64,000 bases of DNA from Sipunculus nudus (lineage: Eukaryota; Annelida; Sipuncula; Golfingiida; Sipunculidae). The stretch covers positions 46,623,678-46,687,677 of the forward strand of contig CM049307.1 in the NCBI GenBank assembly GCA_026874595.1, given 5' to 3'. The notes under the pieces were generated by a model. It worked only from the letters and a program-made list of their open reading frames with translations, searched no databases and had not been told where the DNA came from. Positions 11,140 through 64,000 of this stretch are shown here, in pieces (position 1 is the first letter of the stretch; each line of letters starts with the position of its first letter). A program made the translations under genes and the position numbers.

Positions 11140-11530
11140 TCCTTAAAAATAAGGAAGATAAAATGTTTTTATATTACGCGAAAAGGTTTGCATGTAGCGC
11201 CGCCAATCTTTCTAATGCACGACTTCACATGTGACCCACTGCTTACGCCGGGTTTCAGAAAAATCGGTATAAGAGTCCTAGAGATTCTCGTATACAAGAT
11301 TAATCAGTCCAAGATCAATGGAAATGCAAAATTTTAGCCCAATACATTGAAATGAACCACTTCTAAGATGTGTGATATTACCACAGACTAGAAAAAGACG
11401 CACAGATGGGTAAATCTTTGTTAGGCACGATTTCATATGTGACTCAGTGACTCAATATTTATGCCGGGTTTCAGAAAGATCGGTCCAAGGGTTAAAGCAG
11501 GAACCGTGTGAAAACTTAGTAACCACATTA
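11140..11530 (+). repeat. Two diverged copies of a GCCGGGTTTCAGAAA repeat, period about 235 bp
   Basis: CACGACTTCACATGTGACCC at about 11219 recurs as CACGATTTCATATGTGACTC at about 11428. Each is followed by a GCCGGGTTTCAGAAAAATCG or GCCGGGTTTCAGAAAGATCG block. The short frame across the first copy is not a gene. Confidence 0.55.
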
Positions 11531-12250
11531 TTACAGTTCTTCAGCCAGCGTATTTATCAAATTTCTAAAGACCTTTACAAGGTCATTTAAAGAGTTTGTA
11601 CAGTAAAGCAATTAAATTCTTACTACGTCAATGAGCAGTACCTAATTCAAGCCTTTTTCCTATAGTTATGGGCTATTCGGGCCCATTTTCATGGTAAGGC
11701 AAATCCTTGTAACACCTTTTTCAGTTTGGTTGTAACAAAATTGAGATGGTTTATTTAAAATATATACCATTCAGAAAGCCTGTAAACTCTTTTTCTGAAG
11801 TTCCAGCAGTTGTGGATTCGTCATTATCCTCTGCTTCACAATTTGGTACTTCACACAGTTGTGTGTAACTTTCAGTAGAAGGAACGGAGGGGATTTCAGA
11901 ATAAATAAAAGATATTCCAGTTTTTTACCAAATGTATCAAATATTTATCAATTATTCTTAGACAGGTATTAGTCTCACTGAAACTATTTGTATTTTACTC
12001 ATCATATCAGCTTTCAATTATTGCCACGTTTAATCAGGGAATATTGTTGCATAATCAACATAAAAAAATTAATCAGGGAAAATATGAAATTCCTGCTGCC
12101 TGTACTGAGATAATCATCGTAATAGGCTTAATTTAACCTCTGAATTTTACATATCAAGTAAACTAACTGTATATGATACATTATTAATGCTCCCCTACAT
12201 GGCCGAGCACTTTTACTATGATGTATTGCATTTCTATGTGTATTACTTTG

Positions 12251-12305
<55 letters not shown>

Positions 12306-13644
12306 CCTGACCCCAACATTTTTTTAAAGACTGCACAAAAGAGGTGTCTGTAGCAGTGTTCGAGCATCGTTAGGAACATTACATCCTAAATCCCCGTAAA
12401 TCTCTAATAATTCATTGACAAAAGACCTTGAACATGTATTTCTGGTTACTAAGCGTGCAATTTCTTTTTTTTTTTTTCAAATATTTTGCTTCATCCGAAT
12501 GAGTGCAGGCATTGTCTGAATCTAATGATGTTGCATATTTTTCGTGGAGATAAAGTATCGGTCTGTTGTTATGTGTGGTCATCCTGTTCTCTTGCTGCTT
12601 CAACACAACTATTAGATCTGCTACTTTCCTCTGCCAAGCCATTGAGATTTCCACAGATTTCCTGTATCTCCTCAGATAATCAGCCATTCTAAAACAATTG
12701 AAAATCTGTGAGCCATTGGAATTAAAGATCACTATGGTCCATGGTACTGTACTGATATAGAAATATTTGAGTAAAATTTAAAGTGTGATCTTGAATAATG
12801 AAAGGTCAGATATAGAAATATTTACTGTATCTGAATATATTACCCCAACTGTCGACATTAAATGAATAACACGTACAGTGGACTACCGTGCAAGTTTCCA
12901 TTTTTGACCACTCAGTTTCATCTTCGCACAATAGTCATAACATGAAACGAAAGGCCATATATGATTTAACTGAACAAACTGTCAAGGATCAGACCAGTGA
13001 GGCTACAGGTGCGAGTTAAGTTCGAAAAAAGAATTTATCACCCTAATTCAAATTAAGAAAAACTTTCCAAAATGTTTTGTGGTACCTGGGATACATGTAA
13101 TTATATCCATCATAGGCTTAATATGTACAAAGTCTAATTCTATGCAGGAAGGGGGGGGGGGGGCGCGCGTTTTTTTCTAAAGAGCCAAAGACGTACGGGC
13201 ATTTACGCTAAGTTAAAGGTTATTCAGAAAATGTATATATTTTTATCACCCCACGTTTTTGACATCAACTACATATGTCAGGTTGAAACCAGGTTATATT
13301 TCAACTAGGAATCAACATTGTTAAAATATCCTCAAATCAACGTTAAAAACATTGCTCGGCGTAATAACGTGATTTAAACTATTTACGAACGTTGAATCAA
13401 CGTCCTGTGCCCGCCGGGTTACAAATAGCTTTGAAATCGACATCAATCGACTTTCATTCGATTGATATATCCAGTTATATAACATGATTATAACAAAAAG
13501 GACACATCAGTCCCTTCTTGCCAATTAAACACAGGCTGAACCCTCCCTGGTAAAATTTCGCTCGGTCTCATGTTATACTACTATTTATAAAACAATTAAT
13601 TAATATTCGGAAAATTATTTTGCAAAATCCGATGATCAACACTG

Positions 13645-13647
<3 letters not shown>
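11531..13647. other. No gene recognised; one (TA)n tract and one G run
   Basis: AT-rich intergenic DNA with a (TA)n tract at 12253-12303, a G run at about 13149-13162 and a GTTGAATCAACG-type patch near 13390. The overlapping opposite-strand frames at 12412-12732 have no motif and are treated as noise. Confidence 0.6.
12253..12303. repeat. (TA)n microsatellite
   Basis: About 50 bp of TA dinucleotide. It produces a spurious Tyr-Ile frame on the minus strand. Confidence 0.96.

Positions 13648-13710
<63 letters not shown>
13648..13710. repeat. (TA)n microsatellite
   Basis: About 63 bp of pure TA, some 430 bp upstream of the HID1 start codon. It produces spurious Tyr-Ile frames on both strands. 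Confidence 0.96.
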
Positions 13711-13713
<3 letters not shown>

Positions 13714-13859
13714 ATTCACCAACGCTGCCAGACGTAAATCGATGCGAGCTTAATTTCCCCCTAAAGGCTTGTCTGTGGGCCAGTCCGTGCCCTGCGCTAG
13801 CTGTATGTAATACAGTCAGAATTAACTCTATCACATATAATAGCTTTTCGCATTGCATA

Positions 13860-14140
13860 AAATATTTTTAGCTCAGGGCAATTATTATTTAAGAATTGCA
13901 CTTAGATTACCATGTTACAGTGACTCCGCTTGATTTTAGGTGCCAACCTTGGTCTGCAAACATGAAATTGCCACGCCCACACCACGTGGGATTGTTTACG
14001 TTGACATATTGTCAAACCGCACTGAATACAGTGGCTAACCTCATTGGGCAAGCCCTTTCTGCCAATGCTGAAACGTCAACACTGACAGCTGCGAACCTCC
14101 AGAGAAAGTGCCACACAAATGCCTCGTTCGTCACACAGCG
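13860..14140 (+). promoter_or_regulatory. Putative HID1 promoter and 5' UTR
   Basis: This stretch directly precedes the HID1 start codon and is richer in CG dinucleotides than the surrounding AT-rich DNA. It holds a KLF/Sp-like CCACGCCCAC at 13971-13980, an E-box CACGTG at 13983-13988 and a GTTTAC forkhead-like core just after. No convincing TATA box was seen, so a TATA-less start is likely. Transcription start and 5' UTR limits cannot be fixed from sequence alone, and an upstream noncoding exon is possible. Confidence 0.35.
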
Positions 14141-63614
<49,474 letters not shown>

Positions 63615-64000
63615 AACACTGTCGATTCTACTAAGACCAAAGATTTCATGCCGCTGGTTGAAAACTGGACACTTTAATATCATTATTTAGTCATATATGT
63701 AGAGGCAAAGTGCACTATCCTCCTTTTGCAGTATAGATAGAATATAATTATTAGATAGATCTTTTCAGCATTTCTGTATCTATACAATCTAGGACTGTTA
63801 AAACTGTTGTTATATTCTATCTGTTGAACAAATTTGAATCTCTGTTTTCTTTTTTTCAAAGTGTATAGCACAAGGTCTATTGGCACAGATTAGTTTTAGC
63901 AAAAAAACCTCATTGCATTATGGCTAAGGGCATGTAAACGGGATTAAAGATTAGCTTGTTACCAGAGAACAGTTATGACAATTCATGACTGCCTTTTGGC
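63615..64000 (+). other. HID1 3' UTR, possibly continuing past the window
   Basis: No AATAAA was seen between the stop codon and the end of the window. The only variant signal noticed is ATTAAA at 63943-63948. The 3' UTR therefore either ends soon after that or runs beyond the window. No other gene is seen here. Confidence 0.5.

Overview
The window is animal nuclear DNA, AT-rich, with long introns, GT-AG splice sites and a heavy load of small transposable elements. The repeat content looks like that of a mollusc, most likely a bivalve. The clues are short elements that begin with a TAGCTCAGCTGACT hairpin followed by a GTCCGTCC-rich stretch, long poly-C/poly-G runs and long (TA)n tracts. No bacterial, phage or plasmid gene was seen, and the species cannot be named from the sequence.

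One protein gene is certain. HID1, a trans-Golgi protein involved in peptidergic secretory granule formation, lies on the + strand from 14141 to 63614. I rebuilt it from raw sequence as 20 constitutive exons with phase-consistent GT-AG junctions, giving 830 residues; human HID1 has about 788. It starts with an N-myristoylation-type N-terminus (MGNTDTK) and ends in EIQRV. Two further phase-compatible exons, 37760-37801 (14 codons) and 46735-47100 (122 codons), lie in the 25.6-kb intron 15. Either can be included or skipped without a frameshift, and both fall in the poorly conserved linker of the protein.

Region 1-14 kb (upstream): degenerate tandem repeats, an inverted-repeat element with poly-C ends (5225-5889), a full-length hairpin-headed element (7698-9586), and a less AT-rich island (about 9780-10760). 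The island has a minus-strand TATA/CRE/CCAAT arrangement, a perfect heat-shock-element match and a strong minus-strand splice donor, so a leftward gene may start there. Weak minus-strand candidate exons (an RS-rich reading frame near 6.5-6.9 kb and a Cys-rich terminal frame near 3.0-3.2 kb) could belong to it, but this is unproven.

Region 14-33 kb: HID1 exons 1-15, with introns carrying MITEs, a degenerate 'CAGCTGTGG' minisatellite and one minus-strand TRIM (miniature LTR retrotransposon).

Region 33-59 kb: intron 15, a transposon cluster. It holds four hairpin-headed elements with about 340-bp or 660-690-bp internal tandem repeats, a nested insertion, a 53-bp minisatellite, a second TRIM, a fold-back element and several MITEs.

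Region 59-64 kb: exons 16-20 and the start of the 3' UTR.
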